A stretch of 64,000 nucleotides of DNA from Strix aluco (GCF_031877795.1 NC_133938.1:17082920-17146919), one strand, 5' to 3'; shown: positions 38,176-53,100, counted from the stretch's first letter. Translations and numbers: made by a program. Notes: a model not told the origin generated them from the letters alone.

Positions 38176-41100
38176 ATGAACATCATGGATTTCAATGTGA
38201 AGAAGCTGGCGGCCGACGCGGGCACCTTCCTGAGCCGCGCCGTGCAGGTACGGCCCGCTCACCCGCCTGCTCCAGCGGGGGCCTCACCGGGACTGGGCTT
38301 CGCCGCCGCGGCCCTTGCCGGGGGAGGCGGGCTCGGCCGCGAGCTGGCTCCGCGGGGCCGCCGCCGCTGCTGGGCCCGCCGCGGGGCGTTGGCCGGGGAG
38401 CTCGGCTCCGCCCCGGGCCGAGGGAGCAGCGGCCGGGAGGGGCTGGGTTGGGCTGGCGGCTGGGCCCGCCGGGGGCTTCCAGCTCTGAGGGAGCGCCGGG
38501 CCCGGCGGTGCTGGCGAGCGGTGAGCCCGGATCTCTGGCCTGGCCGGGCTGGGGTGTGCTGCTGTGGGGCGCCTCCTTCGCGAGCCAGCTTCTTCCCCCC
38601 GGGTCCCCTGCGAGCCCTGGGCTTGGCGGGACCCGGGGGTTTCGTCCAGGCTGGTTGCAAAACAGCCGCCCTCGGAGGGCTGGCGACGGGAGGCTCAGGC
38701 AGCCCGGGGTCAGCACAGTCAGAGGGGAGAAGGCGCCTGGGCTGGGGGGGACGAGTTGAGCAGCCATCAGCTGCGAGGAGATACAGTCGGAATTTATGTG
38801 TGAGGAGGACAAAGGTGTGTCTTCCCTGACACAAGCTTGTATTTTTACTGGCTGCTAAAAACGTATCCCGCTCACTGATCAGTAAAATACGAGCTCTGAT
38901 GGCACACGTGAAAGTATCTGCCTGCTCAGGCTTTTTGGTTTTGTTTGATAGCCCATTGTTTCTGAATCGGTCTTCCCCTTTCTTCACGCTAAGGGCATTA
39001 TAATTGGCTTTTGTTCCTTAGCTGTTGTCTTGAGCCGTAATCCCCTTTCTTTATATAATCAAACCTGAACGGATTTCCTGTCGGGAGGTGGACGTCCAAG
39101 CAGTGCATAGTAATCCACTTCGGTTTCTCATGAGCTCTCGCTGGGTCACAGTCAGGTTTGGAACATGATTAAAGTTGTTATCTGGTCTGATCGGCCTGAT
39201 GTATTGCCCTAAATCTCAATATTCAAGCAGAACCAATGATCATCAGCACAGCAGAGCTCTGAAAATGCAAACTCGTCAGAAAACATTGTTGTTCTAATTT
39301 AAATGAACTTAAAGCAGTCGTGGCTTCTCTTTGAGGGAGGGAGGTCTTTCCATGCTCCCCCCTGCCCCGCCCTCCCCCGGCTTCTTCCAGGTCTACATGT
39401 TTCCTAGACCATCTCTTCCTTTCCAGCCTCCACCCCTTTCCCTTTTTTTTTTTGGACAAGGAGAAAAAGGAGATGCGGTTCACCCTTCATTGTAAGATCC
39501 TGTGATGGTACCTTGTGATTTCATCTCTTTTATCTTGACTTTTTACATTTAAATCAGCTTATTGCATTAAATCTAATGTAGGTTTTTGCAGTCTGTCATG
39601 GTTTAAAGGTGGTGTGAACTGTGGTTTACTCCAGTATGCTCTATCTGCATTGTTGGTTTACAGCTGGATAGTTACATTAGTTATCTGCTTAATCTAAACT
39701 AAAATTCAGTGGAAATGTGAAACTAATGATTTTGCTCTCTACCAGCTGCTGCTTTCCCCTAAAATGAGCAGTTTAATGAAACCATTGAGAGTGAGGAGCA
39801 AATACCTAAAATGTTCTTATAATCTGAGTAGCTCATGTTCTGTGTGCTACTGTTGCTTCCCCTGTTTTGTTTTAGTTTTTTTTTTTAAATTACTGTGTAA
39901 GGCCTACAGATACTATTAAGGGGTAATAATTTTGTGGATTTTTTTTAATATCTTCTGGGTGTAGATTTTGTGTCCTCCAGTAAAAATTACAGTTCTGTGT
40001 ATTGAGTTAAACTCTGATGTTCAGGCATCGCTGATGACGCGATATGACCTGACACTGGTTGTTTTGGGATATTGGAAACAAAAAAAACCCATCAAACCGT
40101 ATGAAACAGTTGAGCAGCATGAAATGGTATATAGGAAAACCACTTAAAATTTCCATTTCAACTTATAAGATGGTGAATGTCTTGTTAGTGTTTCACAGGC
40201 TTCTCAGACTTTTCTGTTACAAGGGGATTGGGACTGTTTTACCCACAACCACCTGATATTTGAGTTCCAGGAAACCTGTTCCTTCTGTGGATGAGATTGT
40301 ACTGTGTTCAGACTACTGTATTCTAGTTTGTAATCGACAGAAAAATCAAGCCTACTGGCCATCTTCATCCAAAGCCTACAACGTCCTTCTGGCAGGCAGA
40401 AAATGCTTTGAAGGAGTGGTTCTCAGGCAGTCTTGCAGTAGTTGCAATTTGTGGGACAAAGTAGCAAATGGTTATAGTTAGTGGTATTTGAGGTGAAATA
40501 AATAATACCATAGAGTGTAGTAATAGGAATGCAAATCCTTCCTCTTGCCAGGCTCTGTAATGGACAAGCTGCCTGTGAGCGGTTGGGAATAAGCTGGACT
40601 TTTACTCTTTGGTAGCCGAAACGCTTTTATTGTTCATGACTTCTACCTGAAATTAGGGGTGTATCTTAATGTAATTTCTCCTTCTAGTAATTTTGCAGCA
40701 TAGACATGAAATGTCAATTGGACTGTGATAACCCAGTTGTATACAAAACACTACAATTTCCTTCTGTGTGAGCTGTCGCATTCAGGCAACTTGTGTATAT
40801 ATTTTGAATTTAATAAAGATAGATGGATGGATTAGATGGCTTACTGATGTGATTTGTTCCAGCAAGTGCTTATGTTAAATGTCTCTGTATGACATGTTTT
40901 AAGCTTTAATAAAAAGAAAAACAAAGCTTTCAGAGCTCTAATCAAGGTAGAAGATCATTAGTATCTGCCTATCTTGGAAGAGTTTTTCTAAGCAGAGGAA
41001 AAATTCTTGATTCATAGCACTGCCTTTATTATTTTTTCTTTTCCTTAAGGGTTGGAGTAATGTCTGAAAAAGGACATAAAACAGAAAGACCAGTTCAAAT

Positions 41101-44100
41101 TTAGGTTTCAGGTAACCGAGATGGGAAATCAGTTGTTGCATTACATTGATGCTGGAAATGATACTTCTGTCAAACTGCTATTTACCATGCTGCTCAGTAT
41201 TGCTAAAATAGTTTTTCCTTTAAGCGTATATGTGAAATCTAACATTGCAAACTTCACACTGATGAGGAGATTTATGGAAATATTAATAGGAAAGCCTATT
41301 TTATATGCAAATACTCTTCTCTGTAATTAATAAAAATAATATCAAAACCATTAATATTGTATTATGATGAATCTGTACAAAGTTTTTGAGAACAACTTAC
41401 GGTAACTGACATAATTTTAAACAGCCTTTTAAACAGTAGTAGTAATACATCCATAAATAAATTCCCTTCTTCCCTATACTACAACTGAAATTTCTCACAA
41501 AGGCAGTTGCTTTTATGTAGAACATCAAATGCCACAGCATTTATCTAGACTTTAGATGCATATACCATCAAAGTTGGTTTTATTTTACATGTGATGGAAA
41601 TTAAAACTAACTTGGACAATGCAATTTACTTGTATTCTTGTTTCTTACTGCAAGTTAAATATCCCACCAATGAACTTGTTAAGAATGAAGTTTGACAGTC
41701 AAAAATGTTTCCAGTCCTATTATGTTCTTAATTGGTAAGCTTGTTAGGGATTTACTCATAAACCAGATTCTTCTGAAAATGCCTGACTTTGAACAGGCTG
41801 TCAAGTGATGAGATCATCATCATCATGAGGAACTACTGCTCTGAAGAGAGGCAGGCAAAACCCTCAGTTCCGGTTTTGCTTGGTTCCCTGATGTGAAACG
41901 CGTGGCTTCCTTCTCTCCCAGAGAGCTGGGATTGAAGTACAAACTGCTTGTGGATTAATAAGACTTGTGGATTAATAAGACTTGGCGTGAATTTAATATC
42001 AAGTGAAATGAATTGTCTGCTGGATTTATTTAGCTAAATGGAGTGACATTGTATTGCATTGTCACTGAAAGCTTGGGAGAGAACAGCAGAGGTCACCTTA
42101 CCGTTTCTGTAAGGCATAATAGGATCAGTCATATCTAAACAGTTCATTAAACATTGATTTGTCATATTCTAAAAAGCAAAACATCCCCCACCCGCAAAGA
42201 TAGATGTTCCACAGCTTCTCATGGAAGTCTATTTTAGCTTTTAATCCCTGTCTTTAAAAGCTTTCTCTAATGTCTAAGGGTCTAATTTAAATCTTCATGC
42301 TGAACTTTTAACTTGCTACTTTTTGTCCTGTTTGCTGTGGACAGGACAACATTTTTTTAAAGGTAGCTGCAATGAGAAGCTGTTGTGTCTTCAGGTTTTA
42401 CTGTGGAAGAAGGGACAAACTTAATAACAAAATGTACAAGATTGAAGTAATCTTTTAATTGTCTTCGTTACCTCTGGACTCTCTTTCCTTTTGACTCATG
42501 TTTCAAGGAGTACTGCACAAAATTGGACAAAATGCTTCAAGTGAGAACTCTCAGTACCAAGTAGAGCAGAGGATTTTTTTTTTATAATGTTGTAAATTAC
42601 CTTCCTCGTCTTGGTCTGATTAACATCCTCCCTCTTTTTTTTTTTTTATTTCTTCCTGATAGTAAGGGTGTGTTGTTGAATTTAACAACTTTCAAATTTA
42701 TCCTTAGATTTTTATTTACCCAGTGGTAACAGTTATATCTTTGAAAACATGATCTACAACTAATATGAGTGGATAGTTACTGCCTTAAACTTGTCCTGGA
42801 AAATTATTTCTGTGAACTAACTGAGTATTTTCAACCTGTCTAACTCGTAGTTCACGGAAGAAAAGCTTGGTCAAGCAGAGAAGACTGAACTGGATGCTCA
42901 CCTGGAGAACCTTCTCAGCAAAGCAGAATGCACTAAATTGTGGACAGAAAAAATAATGAAACAAACAGAAGTATTATTGCAGCCAAATCCAAGTAAGGAG
43001 CCCTTCACATTTTTGTTTGCAACTTTTGAATTAATAGATTTCCCAGTGTAAATGTTTACTGCAGTAGGTATTGCATAAGTTATGACTAAATATAGTAGTT
43101 CTAAAATTTGAAGGCTGGAGTTAGGGAAAGCGTATTTTGAAGAGCTACTCAGAATCAGAGACACTGTACCAGTTGCTGGTTTTCTTTAACCCTTCAGATG
43201 GAGAAAGCTTTAGACAGAGCTCTTTAAACTATAGTATTGATTCCATACTCTGGTCAGTCTCATGTTGACTTGTTTTTGAGTTGTTTCCTATTTAATTCAA
43301 TTTCCCACTCTAATTCCAGAAATCTTAGGTAGCTGTAAGAACTCTGAAGTTCTACATGGAGTAGATGCAGTGGCTCCAGAAATTTCATTACTTTAACCTG
43401 TCTGCACAATACAACTCAGTTTGAAGCAGGCAAGATGAACTGAAATACCTGTCTTTAACAATTCTTTTACTAAAGAATGATTTTCTACAGATGCTGAGTC
43501 TTTATCATTTACCAGCATTTTATACACCATACTTAGGCAATACAATAAAGTTTCAAATATGCTTTCATCAGTGGTGAATCTCTTGCTGTAATAATAACAG
43601 AAGAAACATGGGTAGAAGAAATGTAGTGTTCTGGTGTGTTAATTTTATTTGTTTCTGAAATCGCTGCTATGAGTAGTAGTGTTGAGGATGTCAGTTTCAG
43701 ACTCTCATCCTCCAGTTATCTGGGCCATTTGTGACAATTGTACAAATTTTCTTAGTGTACAAATCTAGATTTCAAGTCAAGACCTGGTTGCTAGCTACTG
43801 GGTGAACTACTATTACCAAAAAAAAAAAAAAATCTAAACCTCCTTTAGGTTTGCTCAAATGATAAAATTATAATACTGCTAATACCTCTGCACTGAAAAC
43901 ATAAATATGCTCCTTGTAATGACGTACTGAGTTAGGATTTATTAGTACAGGTAAATCATACACTGATAGCACTTCTCTTATAATGCTGATATTTGAAGTA
44001 TTATTTTGAAAGCCTGTTGCATCCTTTAGTTGCATAAAAGCAGTATTTTAAAACCAAACATAAAAACCAAAGCAACTAATCATGTGGGAAAGATGCAGTA

Positions 44101-47100
44101 GAGTTTACAGAATATTCCAGCTCAGATTTCTACTTTTGTCTAGGCCAGAGGAAATAGTTGTCTTGTTCATTTAATCCAGTATTTGCAATATGTATTGACT
44201 TTTTCAGAAACTTGTAATTGTAGAATGTTGAATCGCTAACTATAGGTAGAACTGTGTGTGGTAGAATGGTGAGATTCAGTTGAAGCATAATATATGGTAG
44301 TATCTCAGTTATGCTGACCAGTCAATTTTCTGATGGCTAAAAATACTCAGTGTTAAGCAGCGGTCTTTGTCTGTGAATGTAACTTCAGCTGTTTGGCAGC
44401 CTGCTTGGGAGGACTATTGCACACTGTAGAGAGCTGCTTTTGGTTGTTAATGGAGCAACCTTGTCTGGGGAAGGAAAAATGACTTTCAATCACAATTTTA
44501 ATTGTACCTTTAGGTCAGACCCATGTAATAGTCCAATAATTTTAGATTAATTTTCAGGTCTTTTGTCACTTAGTCAAAAATAAATATTACGGGTAAAGAA
44601 AAAAGAATGAATTTGGATAATTTTTGGTTCACCCTTGGTTCCAGGGAATGCACTGGCACCCATGTTTGTCTGTGTCAGGTTACTTTTTGTGACCTTCGTG
44701 AGAGAGTAGTTATTTAATCCAGTGCTGATGAAAGTTGTCTAATTAACAGTATTGGTTTTGGTTGCATCAAAGTGGCAGGTTTGCTCATTGGAGAGTGCTT
44801 TGTGGTTGTACTATCGCAGGCTGGAATTAGTTCATATTGACTGCATAAATAAAGTGAGCTAGCTATGAAGCCAAAACAATTGGTCAGAGAAATTGTGTGT
44901 TGTATCTGAGGGGTTTGCTATTCTAATTAAGTGTTCCTGTTTGTCTGTGAAGCTTTTTCACCTGAGCAGCATACTGTTGCTTAATATTATGATAGATGGA
45001 TATTAATGATCATATAGTCATGAAAAGTCTTTTTCATAATTTTGTTGCTCAAACTAAGGAAAGATGAGAATATGAAACACTTTCTAATATCTTTAGTGGT
45101 ATGTTTCAGAGCATTTCAAGGAAGCAGGGAAAGTGGGAGAGAGAGGATATAATTTCTGGGGCTACCAAACTTTCAGAATAACTTCACTGGGAATCTACAG
45201 TAGTTGTTGAACTTGATTCCTACACTGCTAATTCTAGTGAACAATTTTCACAATTTTTTCCTGGAGGGGGAAAAAAAGACTGGTTTTGTTAGGGAGAAGT
45301 GTTCTATTATGCTTTTATAGTGAAGTCTTCTGGACAAAATTTTGAAAAACTATATAAATAGGCTGATAGAAGGGAGAGGAAAAGTATAATTTCTTGCTTT
45401 CACTAATGGCTCCAAGAAACACATGACAAACATGGAATACAGTCAGTTTCCAAGAACAGTATCTTCAGCTTAACATTGTTCATTTAATGTTTAGTTTAAT
45501 GTCTGGATTTTGAAATTCTTTTTTATTTTTCCTTTTTTTTGTTTCTATATCAAACTTGTGTTTTGAATGACAGTATTTTTTTCAAATAAACATTGTTTAG
45601 ATGCCAGAATAGAGGAATTTGTCTATGAGAAGCTGGACCGCAAAGCACCAAGTCGCATGAATAATCCAGAGTTACTAGGCCAGTATATGATTGATGCTGG
45701 GAATGAATTTGGCCCAGGAACAGCCTACGGTAAGCAGAAGGAAAATGTATGTCTTTTGTTGCAGAAATGAAGGGGGGGGGGGGGGGGAAATGCACAGATG
45801 TAGTTTTTCTTGACCACATAAAATGATATTTCTTGTCTTCCTCTAGATAAAACGGTTCAATGACTTTTGTATCAGTTTGAGATGACTTGTTGTATAACTT
45901 TGAGCATTAGGAGATCAGTGATGAGGTTTCTGTCCAAATCTCTAGAAATAGAACCTGCTGTTGGAATGATAACTGTCTTTGTGGATGGATAATTTTCTTA
46001 CCAGAACAAATAATTCTGGAATTCAGTTTCCTCATTAAAGGAACACATTTGCACATCTGACAACACATGCATTTTATTCGTGGTGTGGAAGAAAACATTA
46101 TCTGAAATTAACTTATTTAGTAAGAAGCTTCTCTAACTTCACAGTATTCCTGCTTTTTGTAATATATAATATTTTGCTAAAGATAAGAGTGTAGAAAGTA
46201 ATCTAAATTTTCTTCCTTCTCCAGCAAATTTATGTACCTATGACAGGAGGGTTGCGGGTGTTATATCTAATGTTTTTACACTGCTACTTATTATAAAGTG
46301 TAATTCTAGTGTTCTCTACAGCTCTTAAAGTTGCTAATACCAGATTTAGCTGTTAATTTAACTTAACCAACTGACATAGGTGTCTGTATATATAATACAG
46401 TCTGCAATCAAAATCTGATAGTTAGCTCTTATTAGTTGCTTTCTTCAGAATTGCAGTGGGAGGGAAAACTTCTGGGAAGAATGAATTCTTTATAACTGGA
46501 AATAATGGTGTTCCTTTTCAAAAGAAAGAAAGTGCACTTAAAAAAAAAGTAAATGTTTTATAGAAGACTTATGGATATGAAATCAATAATGGCAGGCTTT
46601 GTTCCTTTTACTTCTACATGGTTTTATGCTGTTATCTATGGCCTTCCTCTGATCATCAGCCTCGAGTCTTGCTTTTTGACATCTAATAGTTGTACTTACA
46701 GGCAGACTGTCCCTTAACTTGTGGAATCTTTAGAATTCAGGCGAGTAACGTAAACTATTATCACAGATACACTGTCAGCTTTCATGTGATGTCACAAAAT
46801 ATTTTTAGTTCTCTGAAAACTTAGTGTCTTTTATAACTCAGCAGTGTCAGCCTGTTGAAGCACAATAATAACTATTCTTGATACTTCCGGTTTCTATACC
46901 TAATTTGCAACTAAATTTCAAAGTATTGTTCAGTTAATATACAAATGTGTATTTAGAATTTGGAGTAGATGGGAATGGGGAAAAGCACATTATTTTCCAG
47001 TAGTGAAGCAAGTTTTTTCCTTGCTACCAACTACTCCTGACTTAAACTAAAATGTGATATAAGGGGAGGAGGTTGTTGGATTAAAGTAAGTGGGTATGAT

Positions 47101-50100
47101 ATCCAGTTCTAAAATAGATGTTCACAATGGAGTTGCTGTAGTTAGTACCACTTTTACTATGCTGTATCCGTTCTCATTGAAATCTTGCCTTGACATGTGA
47201 TTGTTACTAATAAAAATGGCTTGGTCTGGTGTGTGGGTTGGTTTGGTTTGGGTGGCTGTTTATTTTGGTGTGTGTGTGGTTTTTTTGTTTGTGGTGTTTG
47301 GTTTTTTTTTTTAGCTGATTCAGATTTCTTTTGAAAGCCCTTGTGATGGCATTGGATTATCTTTCAAACTGCTGGCCTAAACTTTCCTGTGTGTAGAAAC
47401 CTGTTTTGTTAACCACCTGCTTGAATCACTGTGAAGCTAACTTTTTTTTTCTTTTCCTTTGCAGGAAATGCACTCATTAAATGTGGAGAAACACAAAAGC
47501 GAATTGGGACAGCAGACAGAGAACTAATTCAAACTTCTGCTATAAACTTTCTCACTCCCCTAAGAAACTTTATTGAAGGAGACTACAAAACTATTGCTGT
47601 AAGTTGAATTGTGCATTCTTCAGCATTTCATGACAATTGTAACTGTAAATCTTCAAATTGAGGTAGTAGACAATTGTGCATTATTACTTTCCTCAAAGTG
47701 ATGTAGAAAAACTCAGGTAGAATTTGTGGCCTTGGTGTATTTTTCTTCCTTTTGATCAGGCAAAATCAAAATTATTCTGAAAACTTTTTTTTGGTAACTA
47801 TTCTTCTATTAAAACTGTGTATCTTGACAATAAAATGTGTGAGAATAATTAGGATCTAATTCTGCCTCTGTTCAGCTGAAGAACCTTTTTGTATGTGATA
47901 TTTCACTAAAAAATTTCCAAGTAGACAGACTTTTGCTTTTAAGTATGTGTACATGTTCTCATGAACTAACCTAACTTGCTTTCAGAAAGAACGTAAACTA
48001 TTACAAAATAAAAGACTAGATTTGGATGCAGCAAAAACCAGATTGAAGAAGGCAAAAGTTGCAGAAGCTCGAGCTGCAGTAAGTAGAATTTTTTCTTAAT
48101 TTGCCCATAACTTTCAAACTTATTGATACTTACTTATAAACTTAATTACTTGGTTATCTTTCCAGTCCGAGTTCTTACCCTTACTGCTTTTCTAGATACT
48201 TTGTAAGAAATGCCTCAGAGGAACACAAGGAAACAAAAGCGAATTGCTGATCAAGGTGTTAGTCTTCTATTTTTAGATATTCCATCAAGTTGAACTTACT
48301 TGACCCAAGTAAATATTCTCCCCTTGTTCCGTACTAGATGCACTTACACTGCCAAAATTGACTTGCTACAATCTGCCAAGATGGTTGTAAATACAAATCA
48401 TTCAGAGGTCAAGTTTTGGTATTTAATTTTGTGCAAGTGTTGGAGCATCTGTATTACTTCCAACTGATGAACCTATCTATACCTAACTTTTCTATATCAG
48501 AAATATTTGTAGTTTACTCTTTCTATATTGTTTACTATTTCACACTGCCAAACAGGGCAAGACTCTTAAACTAACATCTGTTAACCATTCTTATTCTCTC
48601 AAGAAATGCACGTTCAAGGAATTTAAAGTTACTATAAACTAAAAAGCTTTTGTGTTTTAAACTGTTAAACTGCCTCTAAATGGAGGAATAGATAATTGAA
48701 TTGAATCAGCAGGGTATGCTAATAGTATTTTTCATAGCTATCTTTTGACTACATTCCTAAAAGTGCAGTAGTTAATGATAGATAGTGATTTTTTTCCTAT
48801 AAGGGTTAATGCAGTAGGGGCCATGCACACAGATGCTGAAGGAATGTAGACAATTTAAATACACAGGGACGGTGTACATGATGAAGAGGCAGAGTGGGAC
48901 TGTCAGATTTTGCTGGCTTTTCTGAACGGAACACTGTCCTGAAAGATCTGAGAAGCGTTATCTCTGAGACTGAGCTTTATAGATGAAGCACCTCACATCT
49001 TTCGGATGGTGATCCTTCTAAGAAAACATCATCTCTACCTGACAGTTTTGCTTCTTCAATCCTTCATGTCAGGTACACTGTCCCTGTGTATTTAAATTGT
49101 CTGTATTTTAAGTCCATGCACGTATTTTCCCTTATATTATGTACATTTTATGCAAAAAAGTTACTTCTCTACTTGTCAAGCCTTCTTAATTTGTAAGAGT
49201 AACAATGGAGAACAGAGCTGGATTTTGGTCAGCTAGCAGTGGAATTTGGAAGCAATGGATAGTAAATTATTTCTTTGCTTGGATTTGTTCAGAGTTAAGT
49301 TTCAAAAAAAAAAAAGTATTTTTGTTATTAACTTCCTATGTGGCATAGTAGTAGGTATATACCTTACTTTCTAAAGCAATAGAAAGACCATAAGGAAATT
49401 ATTCCTCTTGAGCTTATTATTAAAAGAAAGGCTCTACACTTGAGTTTTTAGTTCCATCACTGGTATAATCACACAGAGTTTGGTGCTTGCACAAAATTAT
49501 TGTCAGTTGCTGCTGCTACTACTTGACCATTCTTAACTATTCATATAGCAAGTAATTCAGTTTTATACACAAATTTAGTGCTGTATACTTCTATTTTAAT
49601 TACATTTTAACAGCAGAGTACATGTTTAAGAAGTATTGGTTTGTAGAATTCCCAGAGAAGTGAAAAAATAGCATCTCTAATTTATCCTCTACAATATAGA
49701 AATGAGAGCTAACCTGGATATAGGTGTGATTCAAATGGTTCATCTTCTGCTGGCTCATTTCTTTATAAAGGAAGGTATCTGACAAACAGTGGGGAACTGA
49801 TAAGTTAGCAAAGTATATCGAGTTATGATGAAAACTTTTATGTTTTACTACTTTCTTTGACAGGATAAAGTGATAAATTGCATCTGCATTTGATTATTTT
49901 TTTCTGTTATAAAAACATTTAATATTTGATGAAATTACATTCTCCATGCTTACTGTACAACTGAAGTGAATTAGATCAGTATTTAAAATAGAAATATAAA
50001 CAGTTTTATATATATTCAGTTCACAGTCTTGCTTAGCTTAAACTTGCAGTGCTTTGTGCCAATAATCTGTTCACCTGCTATATTCAGTGTTGTAACTTGC

Positions 50101-53100
50101 TTTTGTCTTTTATCTATGCACTTAAGCAACTAAACACCTCTCAGCCTGAAGAGAATAACATTATGGTAAATGTCTCTTACGTGCTCAACTTGCTGCATGT
50201 AAAATGGCTAAAGGTTTGTTGGCCTCCTGTGTTCATTCATTTTCCTATCAAATGTTTTCTCTTGCTATCCAGCTCATTTTGGTCTTGTTTTAGATGTTTT
50301 CCATTCCAAACTGGATTGATCCAGTGTACTAAATACACGTATGTCAGCACAGCATTAGATGCTGTTTTTATCAGAATATTTCTGATAATCTGAAGTATAC
50401 AGTATTATATTTGAATTTCTATGAGTTTATGAATGTAAACTTAGGATGCAAAGGAGTTGATTTTTTTTAATCACTTCTGAAATTAATTTCACTTGTTGGA
50501 GGGAAAGGAATTATTTAATTTTCCTATTTTTTTAAAATATGAGTAGGAGTGAATTATGTGAAAAAGCCAAGAATATGTAGAAATTATTCCCTTCAAGCAA
50601 TGTTTTACAAATAACTGAAACTGAATAATGTCACGTAAATTAATGGCTTAACTTAGACAGTATATCCTAAACTTGTTGCAAGAACTCATGAATGCAGCTG
50701 GTTTTAGCACCATAATTGTCAAAGTGCAAAAGGAAGGGGTTAATTACTTATGTACAACATGGACTGCATTGTTCAGCCTGTTCTGGTTTGGGTCTTGGAT
50801 CTACACAGTGTAGTGGGTCTCATCTCAATTAGTGTTCCAGATTTCTCAGTTGTGATCAGATAAAAGAATGAATAAACTTGTTTGCTACAATTTGCTTCTG
50901 TAACCTTTATACACATTTCTTCCTACCAAAGTCCTGATTGTGTCATCTTCTTACAACTTCAGAAAATGAAGGTTAAAGGAGAACTGCATTGCAAGAGGGA
51001 ATTGGAACAGCAAGCTGAAGTAATTAACTTCTAGAGTAAATTCCTTGCAGTTCTATGATTTGGCTGTACTACTTGCTACTACTTTAATACTCAGTTTGAT
51101 ACCTCTGTAGCATTTTTAATTAAATTTAAGTTTCAGTAAAAATGCTTGTGAAATAGGAAACCGGTAATGAAATTAGCAAGAGAAATCATTCATCTGTTTC
51201 AGTCTTTACTTAACATGGTGTTAAAATGAGAATAGCTTTCCATAATTTTCCAATATTTTAACACATTAAGGTAACTTAAATTCCTCCATAAAGTAATTTA
51301 GTTTGTCTGATTCATGTCATTTTTCTAAGCAGTTATGTCTTATGTTGTAATAGCTTGTTTTAAATAAATTCTTGTAACATGTAAGTTCTACAAGTCATAT
51401 GCTCTTCAGTATCTAACTTACTTCACAGATGTAGTGCTATCCATACTCATTGTAGTTTCATTGTATATGAAGGGCTTTGGGCAACTGACTTACAGCATTC
51501 CTCAAATCCTTGTGAAGTCCTGAGGACAGGAAAGCAGTTAAGCTAAAGTACGGTTGCATCCTCTATTAAAGTATGACCAATGTCTAAGTTTGTATGTCTT
51601 TATTTTCCCCCCCCCCACTCTTAATGCTGACTAGATATGGGCTGAGGAAGTGACAAAAGTAAGTAAACAATTTAGAAATTACAGAATTCTGAAACCATAA
51701 CTTGTGCTGGTCTAATGTAATAAAGGATATTGCATGTTGTCGATTTCAGTCTAACGGCGCCAGCCTGATGCATTACATCAGAATACATGGGTTCCCTCTA
51801 GGGCCTTTCAAACTCTACTGGTGAAACAATGCCTGGGGCTTGTTTTATAGTAAACTGTTTCTAGCTGACTGTCACTTGTCACATGAGAATCATAAGATAC
51901 AATAGACAAAGAACTACAGGACTTGTCTCTCAAAATTTACTGGTATGGCATACTGTTAAAAACGACCTCTTGAGAATGAGCTTATTTGAAAATTTTCCAA
52001 AAGGTTGAGGTCTAGTCATCTAAACTGTCTTGGAAAATACTGATCTTCAACTTTTACCCAGAGCATAGAACAGTAACTAAAATGCTGGGTTACATGCAAG
52101 AAACTTTGGCAAAACTGTTTTGGAGGTTTTGGGGGTTTTTTTTTTGTTCCCTGCCTTTCTCCCCAGTGTCACTAGAGAATGCTGTGTTTATCTTAAGTGA
52201 CTGAAGTTAGGAGGTAGGCACATCTGAAAACTGCACCTGGTCTGAAGGCTGGTTCATAAATACAGTGTTAGCCTTGGGCTGGGGGCTGCAGCCTTCTCTT
52301 GTCATGCCATCCCTTGCACAGGGACAAACTCAGGGGAGCGAATGGAGTGTTAGGTGATAGCTGCTCTGGTGCCATGAGAAGGGCTGTTCTCAGGCTCACT
52401 GGCTCTAACAAAGCAGTATTGGGAACAGGCTCTGAGAAGCTGCGCTAACAGTTAAGAAGAAATGTCATAGTGGATTTTTGTAGAGGAGGGGAAATAAAAA
52501 CTAAGGGTAGCAAGAGAAGGTAAGGGTAGCTGGACAGCAGGGACTTTGGAGTATGGTTTTTAAAGGGGGACCAGGTAGGCAGCTGTGGGACGTGTAAGGA
52601 GTTGCTATTAGAAGCTGGGATGTGGAGCTTTGGGTAAATCTTGGAGTTGTGAGAGAAAATAAAGCTTTTTCTATTCTAATGTTCTGTGAGTTATGGTGCA
52701 AATGGGATTGTATGTATAGAGTGTGAGAGATTAGGGGGAAGGAGGAATTTAGAACTCTAAAACAAGGGTTAGGTCAACTTTGATCCGAAAGTTCGAGAAT
52801 TATTTTACTATTTAAGTAAAGTAACAGTTTGGAAGCAGCAAACTGTTCACTGGACTGCTTGGTACTATCTTGGGAAAAAGATGGCAGGAGGGCAGTACTG
52901 CTGTAACAAAAACTAATCCTGAAGCTGTAAGACAATGACGAATAGAACTACTTGCTTTTCAGAAATGATGTCAAGCATCTTTGAAGATAGTAAAATCCAA
53001 CAGACTGTGTCTTGGAGAGAAAAAGAAATAATACAAAGTGCTTAACCATAACATAAAGAACACTAAAAGCTTTAAATCTTGTAATAAAGTATATAATTCA

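Larger units (their letters stand above)
37600..38760. promoter_or_regulatory. CpG island, SH3GLB1 promoter and exon 1
   Basis: About 1.1 kb of CpG-rich DNA surrounding the SH3GLB1 start codon, typical of a ubiquitously expressed gene. Elements inside include a run of GC boxes (about 37960-38000), a CCAAT box at 38050-38054, an E-box palindrome GGCACGTGCC at 37888-37897, a GCC trinucleotide run at about 38121-38141 and an AP-1/Maf site at 38146-38156. No TATA box was seen. Long open frames crossing the island on both strands are compositional. Confidence 0.85.

Noticed and set aside
37550-38225. Long open frames up to 195 codons around the SH3GLB1 promoter
   Set aside because: Compositional frames in the CpG island; several overlap on both strands.
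38248-38829. Extension of the SH3GLB1 start frame past exon 1 (217 codons in all)
   Set aside because: This is read-through of the exon 1 donor CAG|GTACGG into intron 1; the family requires splicing to 42851.
48878-48960. Possible C/D-box snoRNA (ATGATGA, later CTGA)
   Set aside because: The C-like and D-like boxes fall in an inverted-repeat element, with no convincing terminal stem, C'/D' pair or guide.
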